This document shows, piece by piece, positions 53,528-64,000 of a stretch of DNA of 64,000 bases. How positions within the stretch are numbered: the first letter of the stretch is position 1; the number at the start of each line of letters is the position of its first letter. Source of the DNA: Pezicula radicicola (Eukaryota > Ascomycota > Leotiomycetes > Helotiales > Dermateaceae); the NCBI GenBank assembly GCA_003008705.1, contig PDUO01000004.1, positions 1,116,001 through 1,180,000 of the forward strand. The letters run 5' to 3'. The notes under the pieces are model-generated. The model did no database searches and was not told the origin of the DNA. It saw only the letters and a program-made list of their open reading frames with translations. Position numbers and translations under genes: made by a program.

Positions 53528-56341
53528 ATGGCCACTGCCATCTCGACGACAGGCCACCATGCCCTGGGAAGCATGAACTTTGGGCCAGAGGAAGCAGTAA
53601 CGCTGAAAGCATCATCTTTTCGCTCAAACCAATCCCGCAATGTTTCTCCGACCTCTCCCAATTTTCCCGACCAGATGCCATCTCGATTGAACAGTCCATC
53701 GGCAACATTACCCGACTTCGTTTTCCCTTCTCGAGCACCTAATTCCGCTCCCTCGACACTCACACGAGCCACAGGTCGCCGGCCAATGTCAGCATATGAG
53801 TTAGGCGGCGGAATGGTCGAAAGGCTGAGCGATGAGCCCGATAACAGACGAAGACCGGCTGCTTTACCAGACTTTTCTTTTAATTCTACCACTGGTAGCG
53901 GCCTCGTGTCTCCCCCTCAATCACCAGAGTCTCCGCATTCTCCATATGCGTCGATCTCTTTAAGAACTGGCGGCCATCGTCGTGGGACAAGTGAGTTAGT
54001 TGGGGGTGATGGTGTTCTGAATTCTTCACCAACCAAACTCGCTGCTCCATCCTCTTTTGGCCCATCTGCTGGCAGAAAAGGTCACAGCCACCGGCGTAGT
54101 GCGGCCATATCTTCGCATGATCTGACCTTCATTCTCAAGCCCAGTACTACAAGCACTGTCAAAATCGGGGGATCCGCGCCTACTAGTCCAAGCGAATATG
54201 AACACAAGATCTCACCGTTTCCGGGAATTGAGGATACCGTCGCACAATCAACCACTGACGTGGAGCCGGGGCGATCCACTGATTCAAGCAACACCCCGAG
54301 TCCCACAGAAAGTCCACGAGCAAAGATGGCAAATCGTAATCGAGTGGGATTCAGTGACACACTAGAATATATCCCTCGTCCTTTGTCTCTGGCTTCCAAC
54401 GATACGGCCTCTACTATTCGTGGCCATTCTGTGTCCGGGAGCCTGTCATCAATAGTCTCTGCTGGACCTTCAAGTCCGACACCGAGAGACAACCGTAGCC
54501 TTCCTAGTCCTGTGATGACCCGACCAAGGACCGCAAGTTCAATTCTAGATGGAAGCAGGACAACTAATGAAAATATAGCTGGTCGGAGACATAGTGCAAA
54601 CCCATTGGTTCTTGATCTGGCGCCGAGTAGTTCACCAGGCCCAACCACTCCGAAGTGGGGTTTCTTCAGTCGGTCTGGGGAGTCTTCGCCAAATAGATCT
54701 CGTCCAGTCTCTGCTGCGTCTACAGAAAAGGTCATTCAAAGTGTTCAGGCCAGTTCCACACCATCATTATTGGACCAAGCACAGAATAATGGTTTGGTTG
54801 GTTCTATCGAGCCACCCGTCACAACCTCCCGTAGGGCGTCTGTTTCTTCTAGGAAATCAAACAAGAAACAGAAGAAGGTAAAATCATGGGCGGGATCAAT
54901 ACTATCTCGTAAATCTCGACCACGAAGCCAGAAGCAGAAAAGCCTTAGCCGCCGCTCGCCTACACCTCCACTACGCTCTTATGCACAGATGTGCGAGGCC
55001 AACGATAACCTCAACAACCATGTAAGCCACATGGCGTCCGTTGCTGAGGGAATAATTACACCAGCAAAGCCAGAGGTACAGACAGATTTTGCTTCGTGGA
55101 AGCCAAGACAAGTTCGTGCGCAAGATGAGGAATCCATGAGTCCAATAATTGACCTTGATGCTGCTTTGGGCCCGTTCAACACACCATCAGGCTACGATGC
55201 CGAGTGGGATGCATCGCAGAGAGGTTCAGGTCCGACAAAACGAAGAATGCACAGCGCTGGTGGAATGGGTGGTTTCATGGGACCTGGGATGCATTACCAC
55301 CGACGAGCAGAGAGTGCCCCGGAAATGGTTCCTTTCGATGCTCGGTTTGGACTCCATCGCCTAGGCAGCAGCTCCACAATGGCCGACGTTTTTGAAGAAG
55401 ATGAAGAGGATGACGAATGGGAAGACACAAAGGCACCATCAGATAAGGGAGACAGCAGCAAAGCCGAGGACGAAGACGATTCTGGCCTTGGAATAGACAT
55501 TAAGGTTGTTGATGCGGAGAACATGCACGCAGACAAAACTATGGACTGGACTCTTGAGGAGGGTACTGCTCTCCAAAGAGGTGTCAAGCGTAAGGGCAGC
55601 GGATTGAGTGAGAGCGAACGACAAGTTAGCTCAAGCATGAAGTCAGAGCACTCAAGCACGTCCCTCAAAGATGAGCCGATAATGGAAGAATCCCCAAGCC
55701 CTGTTGAGGATACACCAGGAGCATATTTACCTCCGAGGCCAGAATCCGGCGCAAACTTGTCAGACTCTACCGCTACTCCCCCCTTACGAGCTCGGCAAGC
55801 AAGAGATCTTACCCCAGTCGATATCCAACCAGCGCTTCTCTCGCCTGCCTTCCTGACTCCGACGAGCCCCAACTCCACACTGCCGTCGCCTTTTCCTTCG
55901 CCTCGATCACCGTTCTCTTATGATGCACAGCGTATATCTACTGCACCATCTTCTATCACAGATGAGCACGGTGGCTACGAATCGTTGTTGAACGGAGAAC
56001 CAGGTCCTGAGTACAGAATGTCGATTGACGATGGACCATCCCCCTCGAGCAGCAACTCTACCATGACAAGAGAGAGTCTTTTCAATATGCCAGGCCATGG
56101 CAATCCCCAGTTCCGTGATGGTCAACGTTCTGCTTCACTCTCCTCCGCTGTCGTGACGCGCAAACGTTCGAGTATGGCCAGCTTGTCACGCCTCATAAGC
56201 AGCTCCCATGGCGAGAGGAGCAAGCTGTCTATCGAATCACGACCAGCCAGTGCTATTGAGGTTGACAAAAAGGAAAAGGAAAGCAAGAGCAAACGCATCA
56301 GCCGAATGATGCAGTTCTGGAAGCCGAAAGATAGCGCCTGA
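53528..56341 (+). CDS. Ser/Pro-rich, largely disordered fungal protein
   Basis: A single-exon gene of 937 residues. The whole protein is low in hydrophobic residues and rich in Ser, Pro, Thr and Arg, with many SP/TP and RxxS sites, so it is likely disordered and heavily phosphorylated. Recognisable blocks: MATAISTTGHHALGSMNFG at the start, RRPMSAYELGGG (~85), HRRSAAISSHDLTFIL (~190), NRVGFSDTLEYIPRPLS (~270), KKQKKVKSWAGSILSRKSRP (~450), YDAEWDASQRGSGPTKRRMH (~555), an acidic EEDEEDDEWED stretch (~630), and the basic C-terminal KRISRMMQFWKPK. Similar proteins are often named cell wall proline-rich protein in fungal annotations, but there is no signal peptide. A cytoplasmic or nuclear regulatory role fits better. 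The long C/T-rich leader suggests translational control. Confidence 0.82.
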   Translation: MATAISTTGHHALGSMNFGPEEAVTLKASSFRSNQSRNVSPTSPNFPDQMPSRLNSPSATLPDFVFPSRAPNSAPSTLTRATGRRPMSAYELGGGMVERLSDEPDNRRRPAALPDFSFNSTTGSGLVSPPQSPESPHSPYASISLRTGGHRRGTSELVGGDGVLNSSPTKLAAPSSFGPSAGRKGHSHRRSAAISSHDLTFILKPSTTSTVKIGGSAPTSPSEYEHKISPFPGIEDTVAQSTTDVEPGRSTDSSNTPSPTESPRAKMANRNRVGFSDTLEYIPRPLSLASNDTASTIRGHSVSGSLSSIVSAGPSSPTPRDNRSLPSPVMTRPRTASSILDGSRTTNENIAGRRHSANPLVLDLAPSSSPGPTTPKWGFFSRSGESSPNRSRPVSAASTEKVIQSVQASSTPSLLDQAQNNGLVGSIEPPVTTSRRASVSSRKSNKKQKKVKSWAGSILSRKSRPRSQKQKSLSRRSPTPPLRSYAQMCEANDNLNNHVSHMASVAEGIITPAKPEVQTDFASWKPRQVRAQDEESMSPIIDLDAALGPFNTPSGYDAEWDASQRGSGPTKRRMHSAGGMGGFMGPGMHYHRRAESAPEMVPFDARFGLHRLGSSSTMADVFEEDEEDDEWEDTKAPSDKGDSSKAEDEDDSGLGIDIKVVDAENMHADKTMDWTLEEGTALQRGVKRKGSGLSESERQVSSSMKSEHSSTSLKDEPIMEESPSPVEDTPGAYLPPRPESGANLSDSTATPPLRARQARDLTPVDIQPALLSPAFLTPTSPNSTLPSPFPSPRSPFSYDAQRISTAPSSITDEHGGYESLLNGEPGPEYRMSIDDGPSPSSSNSTMTRESLFNMPGHGNPQFRDGQRSASLSSAVVTRKRSSMASLSRLISSSHGERSKLSIESRPASAIEVDKKEKESKSKRISRMMQFWKPKDSA

Positions 56342-57787
56342 AAAGAAATCCATCTTCACAAACTCACACATTGCTCCAACATCTGTCGACACTGTTATAA
56401 CGGACCGTCCTGGGCCTCTCGCTCGCTCATGTTGATGACTTACACGATGGACACTGTATATTTGCTTCTTTTGGGCTCACTTGATCGCAAGATGGTATCC
56501 TATATTTACGATTTTGTTTGATTTAAATTTGCTACGCATTTCGAGCGTTGCTCCACCCTGCATATGCATATCAGGGCTCTCTCCTCACTTGGAAAGATTG
56601 TCTTGAATTTTAGAGGAACAGAAGTAGTTTTTGCTTAGAGAATTATTTTTCTCATATTTTAATGATAGGGATGGGACTGCGTGGCATGGTTGCTTGGTTA
56701 CATATGACATACATTTTGCTCTGACCCTGGGAAGATTTAGAGGGAAGGACGAGCAATATTTCGCTTCTACAACTCGGTTGTTGCTACATGGATAGGGAGG
56801 GTTATTTGCTTGGGGCGCTAGTTTTCCATCGAGATTGCGGCTTCTTCAATCTGGGAGATGTCATCTGGAGGGAGGGATGGAATATGGGTTGCACTATGAC
56901 ACAGAATTGTAGCTAGTAGGACTCTTGAATGCTCACACCTCGTAGTGTTGATGCAAAGATTATAATGAAAATACATAGAAAGAAGAGTCTCTATAGCGCA
57001 ATTGCCCCACTTGTTCGTGGATGGATAGACTGGTCGCTAAATTAATGAAGGGGCTCAGCTAATGTACTTAAACCTATCCATATTATATCCAAATGAAGTC
57101 ATTCTGAAAACAAGAGATATATTTCGCAATGTGCGTTTCTATATCGAGAGAAGCTTCCTCGATCTTAACTAGGGATCTACATTGTTCTATTTCAAAAATT
57201 TTCATTGTAATCTCATCTCGTATACAGCGACACGCGGTAAAAAGTATATATCATCGTTTGGTGCCTAACTAAAAGTTTAAAACTTACTTCGTGGCCTTGT
57301 CAAGAGATAACGAGGAAGTAAGTAAGTGAGTCTTACTATGCTATATATAGGCTATGTAGTTCTGTAGTTCTGTGGTTCTGTGGTTGGAGGGGGTTGTATT
57401 GTTTATATTGGATGCTGTATGTTAGAAGGGAAGTGTGAGTTAAGCGAGAGTGTAGTTCGTAGGTAACAGGATTTCTAGTCTACAGGTATTTTTATTTCGA
57501 TACTCTACTATTACTCTAACTTTTCCCTCTTTCTCTTTCTATGTTGTAATGAATCTGAAAACTAAGGGGGGGAAACAGAATTTTTTTGTAAAAGCCAAAC
57601 CCCAATTAACAATTATAAAACCCGCGTTAGTCTCTCTCTCTCTTCTCTCTTCTTTGATATTATCCACCACATTACATCCCTTCAACTCACTACTTTACTC
57701 ATACCCAACCATGTCATAACCATTCCACATTTCTCGTTCCTTTCCTCTATCCTTCACCTTCGGCTCCTCATCATTCATCTAAAAACC
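56342..57787. other. Convergent intergenic region
   Basis: 1.45 kb between two convergent genes. It contains a short ~9-bp tandem repeat (GTTCTGTGG type) at 57356-57387 and C/T-rich sequence next to the left end of the secreted protein's last exon. No ORF is supported. Confidence 0.4.
57356..57387. repeat. Short ~9-bp tandem repeat
   Basis: Units TAGTTCTG/TGGTTCTG repeated three to four times in a 3' intergenic region. No functional link is visible. Confidence 0.7.
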
Positions 57788-59526
57788 CTAAGATCGCAAA
57801 GGATTCCCACAACCCAGATCAAACCAAATATTAGGCACATAATCATTAATACTATCCAAACTCTGTGCCACACTCCCACCGTAAAGATCACAACGCGGGG
57901 CACCGGTTCCCACTTCAGGGTAAAATTGATAGGATTCACATCCCATGTCTATTCCATAGACACCCTATACAATCCCAATCCCATGAAATTAGCAACTGCA
58001 GACCCCTCTTCCAAACATCTCATAAAGTCATAAAATTCCAAAACTTCGAAAAGGAAAGGCCTCTAAGAGGAGGGAGAAAGGGAAGTACGGGGGAGAAAAA
58101 GCTAGGAAAGGGAGGTAAGACATACAGCACAAAACTCATAACAGCCCTCCAAAGTTACCTCAACGTTCGCTTTATTCTCCACAAACTCAGCCAAGAAGTA
58201 ATCACCAACTGGTAAGCCGTGAAGACCACAGAGGAGTGCTTTAGGATTAGGGGTTCCGGTTGGGATTGAGGAAGTTATTGTTGTTGTTGGTATGTAGGAG
58301 GTTGTTGGGTGGAGGTCGGTTCCTGTGTTTATGGATACTGGGAGGGGTAGGGTGGATATTAGGGTGGATATTAGGGTGGAGATGGTGAAGGTTGAGAAGG
58401 TTGTTGTTGTTGCGTTGATGTATTGTATGCTTGTTGTTTGAGTTGAAATTGTTGATGATAGAATGATTGAGCTGTTGTTGCTAGAAGGTATACTTGTTGT
58501 GGGTGAGAGGGAGGTTGTTTCATCGCAGGGTGTACTGGTTGTGATTGGCTCTCCTATTGCGGTTGTTGTATTAGGGGAAAGGGTTGAGGTAGGGAGACTG
58601 GTATTAGTGTATGGCGTGCTTGTCGGGACCGCGATAGGTGTTGTCTCATCGCAGGGTGTAGTTGTTGAGACTGGGCTCACAATTATTGTATTAGAAGGGA
58701 TAGTTGTTGCAAAGGGTCCCACGCTTATTGTATTTAAGGAGAGACTTATTGTCGTGCTAGTATATGGAACACTGGTTGGCGAAGAAAGGCCGGTTGCGTT
58801 GCATGGTGTGCTCGTAGCATTTACTAATGGCGTTGTGGTTGGTACTGAAGAGTTGAAGCTTGTGGAAGATACAACGGTGCTAGAATTGGTGTAAGATGCC
58901 GAAGATGTCACAATTGGGCCAACGGTTCCGGTTCCAAATGCAGAGCTTGAGGAGTTGCTGTACAGTGCCGAAGTAGTCGAAACAGAACCAACAGTGCCCG
59001 ACCTGAATGTAGAGCTTGAAGTGTTCCAAGATGAGTAGGTGTAGATGCCAGTCGAGTTAGAACTACTAGGGAAAACTGACGACCCGGAGGGAGCAGACGC
59101 TGTGACAGGGCTGACAACAAAAATTGTAGTGCTAGTGACAGCGGCTGTCACGGTGATGTAGCTAGTGCTCGCAGTAAGGCTTGGACAAGTACCGAAAGAC
59201 GAAGAGGATGTAGGTGAAGTATATGCCGTGCCCGTAACCAAAATCCCCGAGACAATTCCCATTGCCGTTGAATATCCAGTTGGTCTTTGTGATGAAGTGG
59301 GACTGTAGAGGATTGACGACCCGCTAGGAGTGACAGCTGAGCTGGCGGACAAGAAAGGAGAGGCGTATACTGGTGGTTTGTAGGCAGCCTTGTGGTGTCT
59401 ATTATATCTCTTCTCAGCCCAAGGCCATGACCATCCTGAGTCGTCACGTTCAATTTGGTAAGGAACAGCAGCAAAGGCTGAATCAGAAAGTAGTGCAAGA
59501 GCACCCAGAGTGGTAAGAAGTTGCAT
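57788..59526 (-). CDS. Ser/Thr-rich secreted protein with a Cys-containing C-terminal domain
   Basis: An extracellular mucin-like protein. Exon 1 59526-58126 and exon 2 57964-57788 (58 codons plus stop) give 525 residues. The second exon has no internal ATG, but its TATAG acceptor, phase and content fit. The signal peptide is MQLLTTLGALALLSDSAFA. Residues ~60-420 are Ser/Thr-rich and include three copies of TSTPC-(N/D)(A/E)T and many N-x-S/T sites. The C-terminal ~105 residues change character: LCGLHGLPVGDYF, GCYEFC, MGCESYQFYPE, PRCDLYGGS and FDLGCGNP hold about seven Cys. This resembles the PAN/apple-like or Cys-rich caps at the ends of fungal secreted stalk proteins. A wall-linked stalk carrying a small binding domain is a reasonable inference. 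No anchor is seen. Confidence 0.8.
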
Positions 59527-60437
59527 CGTGGATCTTGAATTCCTTAAATAGAGAGGAAGGATAGCAAGCACTGATAAGGTAGCTAAAGGAGAGTTCAAAT
59601 AAGAGAATAAATGAGTGGTTGAAAGAGTGTGATGTGCAATGATGAGAAGAGACCATGGCTGCAATCAATGCCATCTTATACAGAAGCTGCAACTCGACTG
59701 CCCTCCCAGGGTTGACCATCTCGAACTATTGTGTGGACCAGAGAGGCGAGGGACTAATAGACGTAAAGATGTGTTCGAAAAGGGCTTAACAGCAATAGAA
59801 AGGAGGTTTGGAGTTGGAGCTGGAGCAGTCGCTTAGCGAAGCAAGGACTCTTGGTCAATATTTGGCCTTCCCGCACTACAGGAGCGCGAACAACAAAAAC
59901 ACTGGGCAAGGTCTCACAATACAATGGCTTTGTCAAGGGCTTGTTGGAAGCGTGATCAATTGGTTGATTTACCACTTGCTTCCTCCTAATGTACAATTGT
60001 GCTGAATCAATAATGTTCGTAGAACTACCTCCCAACTCCATCCCAAATGCAGATGCCTCGACGTTGACGGATGCAAATGAAATACTAGGGTATCGTGGTT
60101 TAATATGAGCGAAGGAAAAATCCAGAGCAACCAAAAACACAATTTCTCTGTCCCGGCTACATTTGTGCTCAAACGCCGACAAACGGTCGTAGAACTATCT
60201 CTCCCCGCAGCCTTCCTCGGGCACTAATACTAACTCAGTGATTTAGACTACTAGTAGCAGACTATTGACGAAGTAGTACCATGTTGTTCGGGTGTCTGTG
60301 CCATATTACTGACTGACACACTTTTCACGAAACAACCATGTCCTACGGGTATAACATCTCGTAACCCAAGCACGAAGCTCCGCACATCTTTACGAGGCAA
60401 TAGCCATGCAATGATGGGTATGAGTAGCAGATTTGCC
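59527..60437. promoter_or_regulatory. Promoter region of the secreted Ser/Thr-rich gene
   Basis: 911 bp. ORFs at 59754-60182 and 59808-60005 on opposite strands overlap and show no domain, so neither is called. The sequence directly left of 60437 is the 3' flank of the neighbouring disordered-protein gene. Confidence 0.35.
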
Positions 60438-61481
60438 TCAGTCTTCCCATATGGTATCAAGATTTAGATCGCCCCTCCTCTCAGCACCGCAAACACTCCA
60501 CCGCTTCCTCTTATCCCTTGATCCAAACCCTACATTCAATGTTCTACCCCGACCGCCAGAAACATCCAAGCCCTTTGTTTTTGCTTCTAGTGCATCAATG
60601 CCATCCGCTGCATCTGCGGCGGCCTTTAGCTGAGCAATTTTCTCCGCTTCCAAAGCAGCCTCCTCCGCATCAGGCGAATCTGGTATGGTCTCCAAACTAG
60701 AAATACTAGGACTTCGAGATCTGGCGGATGTGGGTGTGGAGGGAACCGACGAGGATGCAAATGACCCAGGGTAGCTATATGTGCCCACATAAGAGTCGTT
60801 GAACCGCGTATTTTGGTAGGATGGGGATGAAGCAATCGAGGAAGATGACAGAGTGGATGGGGTTGTAGGCGTTGTCCCACCGGAGACGTATCGAAGAGGT
60901 GATGCGGGTCTGCGAATTCGGTAATTCGCATTGGGATTCAGTCCCATAATGGGGGAGCTGCTGCGTTCCGGGGCTTTGGGTGTATGGTCGTCAGATGACA
61001 GTGAGATTGGCGAGATGAGCTCGTTAGCCTCCCTCACTCCACGACTTGGTAGGCTTGGAAACACCTCATCTGCAGGCTTTCTAGGCGTGCGAATACGACT
61101 TGGGGACTGAGAGTGGGTGGGACTGGCAGAGCGTTGAAATGGGGAGACTAGCAAGTGACCAGCGCCATTCACTCCAGGCATGCTCTGAGCTCTCGACATG
61201 GTGGGTGCCAGAGCGCTCTGCGAAGACTTTGATCTCATATGTCCCCGGGCATAAGGCGAGGTGTTCCGTGGCCGGTATGTTACAGAGGGAGAGGTCCAGC
61301 TGGGCGAGAGTGGTGAAGATGGAGTAGGCTCGGTGGAACGGCGAATGTTGGGGGGTTTCCCAGGAGAGTCGCCGCGGTCGCTGGCTTGGTGAATCTGGAC
61401 CGACTTCTCCGGGACTCGTAGCAGAGGCAGTGGCGAGGCCTTGAACTCCTCCATTCTCTCCGTCTCAGGAACTGGTTCCAT
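60438..61481 (-). CDS. Ser/Pro-rich fungal protein with conserved C-terminal block
   Basis: A single exon of 347 residues from ATG 61481 (MEPVPETERMEEF). Residues 1-250 are a disordered Ser/Pro/Arg stretch with many SP sites (RSMSRAQS-like and SASPTHSQSPSRIRTP). The end is clearly structured and conserved-looking: SLETIPDSPDAEEAALEAEK, a helical AQLKAAADAADG segment, then KRKRWSVCGAERRGDLNLDTIWED. I recognise this ending as common in ascomycete proteins without a known role. The helix with spaced acidic residues may be a coiled coil. An upstream in-frame ATG at 61760 would add 93 residues of mixed composition that look like 5' UTR, so I prefer 61481. No signal peptide or membrane segment is seen with that start. 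Confidence 0.78.
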   Translation of the reverse strand: MEPVPETERMEEFKASPLPLLRVPEKSVQIHQASDRGDSPGKPPNIRRSTEPTPSSPLSPSWTSPSVTYRPRNTSPYARGHMRSKSSQSALAPTMSRAQSMPGVNGAGHLLVSPFQRSASPTHSQSPSRIRTPRKPADEVFPSLPSRGVREANELISPISLSSDDHTPKAPERSSSPIMGLNPNANYRIRRPASPLRYVSGGTTPTTPSTLSSSSIASSPSYQNTRFNDSYVGTYSYPGSFASSSVPSTPTSARSRSPSISSLETIPDSPDAEEAALEAEKIAQLKAAADAADGIDALEAKTKGLDVSGGRGRTLNVGFGSRDKRKRWSVCGAERRGDLNLDTIWED

Positions 61482-63490
61482 AACTGTAGTGCTATTGTCG
61501 GTTCGTAGAAGACATAAAGATTTGGGCGGTGATATCGTGGGTTGGGACGAGGCTGTAGAGTAGGTAGGTAGGTAGGTAGTGGTAGCTTTGCTAGAAGACA
61601 CGTCGGTAGGTGCACAAAAGCAATGTGCAGCGTAAATGGGCGTGGTGTTCAAAACAATAATGCCGGGCTCCTTGTGCCAACAGTCCTGCAGTGAATGACT
61701 CGATGCGGCATACAGCACAGGGCGGGTAAAGTAAGCTGCTGTTATAAGAAAGCACAGCAAGAAAGGGCAACGACACCGGGGGCCATCTGCTCAGCTTCCT
61801 CTGGAACTTGGGAGGTGCAGAGAGGTCGAGGTTGAGGTTATTGAGAGAGTAACTTTTCTTGTGATTTTGGGGGTTGTTCACTTGTGATATGGAAGTGGGA
61901 GAGGACAGGGTTTTGAGTCTTTGGTGTAAAAGGAGGGACCTGGGACCTTGGGATCGTCCGCATTTGGAATGGAGGCGTTGACGGCGGACAGGCTAGCCCC
62001 CCGTCTTTAGCGGGGAATTCCAGGTCTGTTCTCACTGTGAACTGCCTGTGACAGCCCTTGAACTGCCCTGAAGGTTCCCCCCCCAATCTCGGACCCAATC
62101 ACAAACTCATGCCTTTAATTCCAGCGTTGGCACCCTTACTGTAAAATGATCCTTTGGGCGTCACTACACCGCAAACATCAACCATTCATAGCCAACTTAT
62201 TGGGGACCTGCCCTTAGTACCAGAATGGCTTCCCCACTGAATTTGTTCCTGCTTATCACTTCTCGCTCTGTTTGCCTTCCTTCTTATGCATCTCGAAACG
62301 AGTGCAATCTTGTGAGCAAGTTCTTCATATGCCCTCACTCAGCACAGCTTCATGCAGATGCACAGAGCACAATGGAGACATATACTCGTCGTATACTTAC
62401 TTACTCAATGGTAACACGCAGGAGGAGACGTACGGGCTTGGATGGTACTCTACCGCATTCTGCGTTTGTAGTTATGTAGTACAGCTTACAGATTGCGTAT
62501 CATGCCGTCGACTGTGTCTCCTTTCCGTCCCGTGACACAGTTGTGGTGGTGTTTGTGTTTCAGCTCCTTTGCATCACCGTGTGCTCGAGGTCATTATTCA
62601 ACCGATCTCCCTACAGTGTGTGAGTTTGGGTATAATTAGACTGCTTGGAGTTGGAGCTTGGGAGTCAAGCACTCGAACTTTCGTTGTTCTCATGAACATA
62701 TCAACGATGCCGGTGATGATGCCATGTTCCTTTTGATATCAATTCAAAAGTACGGAGTACAATGATAGGTTGATTCATATATATTTAAAATGATAAATCC
62801 GACTTCATTTCAGTACAGGAGGCCACGATATAATTTGGGCCTGCTAGACACTGCGAAATGGGAAATGATGATTTGATCTGATCTCCCCTGCCGCAATGGC
62901 GTTCGAAGTAAAGTGCCGTCCTTTCTTCAGTCCCTTGCTGCTGTTTGCCTCGACAAGAACTTAAAGTCCTAGGTATCATATAAAAACCGACTTGACTAAC
63001 TAAACAATAAAATAAGTCTGCGCCGTACCTACACAAACACTCCCCCAATAATAACAAGGGCTTGGTTCACCAAAACATCCACGGTATCGTTGTATCATTC
63101 ATTGTACCGTTTGCAGCTGCTTGATTTTATTTTAGATCGTCGCCCGCCAGCGCCAATTCCAACCGGGTCTAGGCCCGATCAAGTTAACGACTCGGCAACC
63201 TTAATATCCCTCCTAATGTGTTCGTCGTGTTCAAAAGTGAAGGAAGAGAGATCGACGTCGCCATAAAGTGTCCTCCAAACCAGCCACCGCAAACTTTTCT
63301 GAATATCCTCAGTCGCCGGCCTCCATCTCGCCGCGGTGCATTGATGGGTCTACCCCATTGCGCAGAGGATACTAGGTTGCGCGGATAACGCTCCAGAGCA
63401 AGCACCATTCCAGTCTTGACGGCATCGACACATGCACTATTTCAAGAGCTCCAGACCCAATTGAGGACGATAATTTAGGACAACGCAGCC
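61482..63490. promoter_or_regulatory. Divergent promoter region; otherwise gene-free
   Basis: 2.0 kb. It holds a TAGG tetranucleotide run at 61561-61578 in the probable leader of the minus-strand gene, C/G runs around 62070-62085, and the promoter of the mannosyltransferase gene at the right. Several 60-110-residue ORFs occur on both strands, without domains or splice logic. Confidence 0.4.
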
Positions 63491-64000
63491 ATGGGGCCAG
63501 TACGGTCACTGCGGCGTACAAGCCCGCTCACTCTTTTGGTGGGTGTGGTTCTTATGATAGTGATCATCGTCTTTATGTTCTCGCCGTCCAGTTCAGACAC
63601 CGAATCTGCGCGATCGAGAAAAGCCAACGCAGCCTCGAGTCACCTTTCACCTCCCACATCAGCATTTAGAAAGACGAATGAGAAGAATGGCAAACGGATA
63701 CCGCCCCCCGTGGTGCATTATTATATGAACAACGTCACAACTACGCCTGATCCAGTAAAGAATCGCGAGACAATTCTGATCCTTACACCTCTCGCTCGAT
63801 TTTACCAGGAGTACTGGGACAACCTTCTGAAGCTCTCGTACCCACATGAGTTGATAACTCTCGCCTTTATCATCCCGAAGAACAGAGATGGGAACGCCGC
63901 AACCGCACAGTTGCAGGAGCAGATTACGAAGACACAGAAGTCTGGACCAGAGAAGAATCGCTTTGCCAGCATAATTATCGAGCGACAAGATTTCGACCCA
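63491..64000 (+). CDS. Anp1/Mnn9/Van1-family mannosyltransferase subunit (5' part, runs off window)
   Basis: A Golgi type II membrane protein of the mannan polymerase complexes that extend the N-glycan outer chain with GDP-mannose. 170 codons are visible, with no intron so far. A short basic cytoplasmic tail (MGPVRSLRRTSP) precedes one membrane helix (LTLLVGVVLMIVIIVFMF), then a Ser-rich stem. The Anp1 domain begins at ~75: VHYYMNNVTTTPDPVKNRET, then ILILTPLARFYQEYWDNLLK and SYPHELITLAFIIPK. The DxD-type catalytic part lies beyond the window edge. The short tail and stem fit Mnn9, Van1 or Anp1 alike, so the paralogue cannot be fixed. Confidence 0.9.
   Translation, partial: MGPVRSLRRTSPLTLLVGVVLMIVIIVFMFSPSSSDTESARSRKANAASSHLSPPTSAFRKTNEKNGKRIPPPVVHYYMNNVTTTPDPVKNRETILILTPLARFYQEYWDNLLKLSYPHELITLAFIIPKNRDGNAATAQLQEQITKTQKSGPEKNRFASIIIERQDFDP

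Noticed and set aside
61482..61760. Upstream start for the Ser/Pro-rich gene
   Set aside because: The added 93 residues are of unlike composition and include a TAGG repeat-encoded stretch, so this is more likely leader sequence.

Overview
The window looks like nuclear DNA of a filamentous ascomycete (Pezizomycotina). Most genes carry several short GT-AG introns with CTAAC/CTGAC-like branch points. The protein families also fit: fungal MFS permeases, a C2H2 factor with a fungal-type regulatory domain, HET and fungal N-terminal domain remnants, and Anp1/Mnn9-type mannosyltransferase. A leotiomycete is my guess, from general gene style only. No virus, CRISPR, tRNA or rRNA was recognised. All exon models were read by eye and checked for frame closure and splice signals.

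1-26581 is a compact catabolic gene cluster. In order: an MFS sugar-type permease (+), a second MFS transporter (+), an FAD phenol-hydroxylase-type monooxygenase (-), a two-finger C2H2 regulator (+), a homogentisate-dioxygenase-family ring-cleavage enzyme (-), a PcaB-type lyase/cycloisomerase (-), a thiolase (-), a maleylacetate-reductase-type Fe-ADH (+), a SCOT-type CoA-transferase (-) and a family III CoA-transferase (+). Together they can carry an imported aromatic compound through hydroxylation, ring opening, lyase and reductase steps and CoA activation to thiolytic cleavage. Several late enzymes have mitochondrial-type N-termini. Nearly every promoter in the cluster carries GTGGGG or ATGCGGGG boxes. 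These fit the site predicted for the cluster's own two-finger regulator, though they also fit a CreA-type site.

26582-32343 is a decayed, AT-rich accessory island. It holds remnants of an RBR ubiquitin ligase, a fungal N-terminal (STAND/ankyrin-type) domain and a HET-domain gene.

32344-64000 is more ordinary: an unknown coiled-coil gene, an HSPA12-type Hsp70-like gene, a Yra1/ALYREF mRNA-export adaptor, a membrane-anchored pepsin-like pseudoprotease, two Ser/Thr-rich secreted surface proteins, a 6PGDH-type oxidoreductase, an unknown probably mitochondrial protein, two disordered Ser/Pro-rich proteins and, at the right edge, the 5' part of an Anp1/Mnn9/Van1 mannosyltransferase. Repeats include a degenerate ~18-bp tandem repeat near 3.2-3.4 kb with a short relative at 45.5 kb, and a MITE-like inverted-repeat element at 9.1-9.5 kb.
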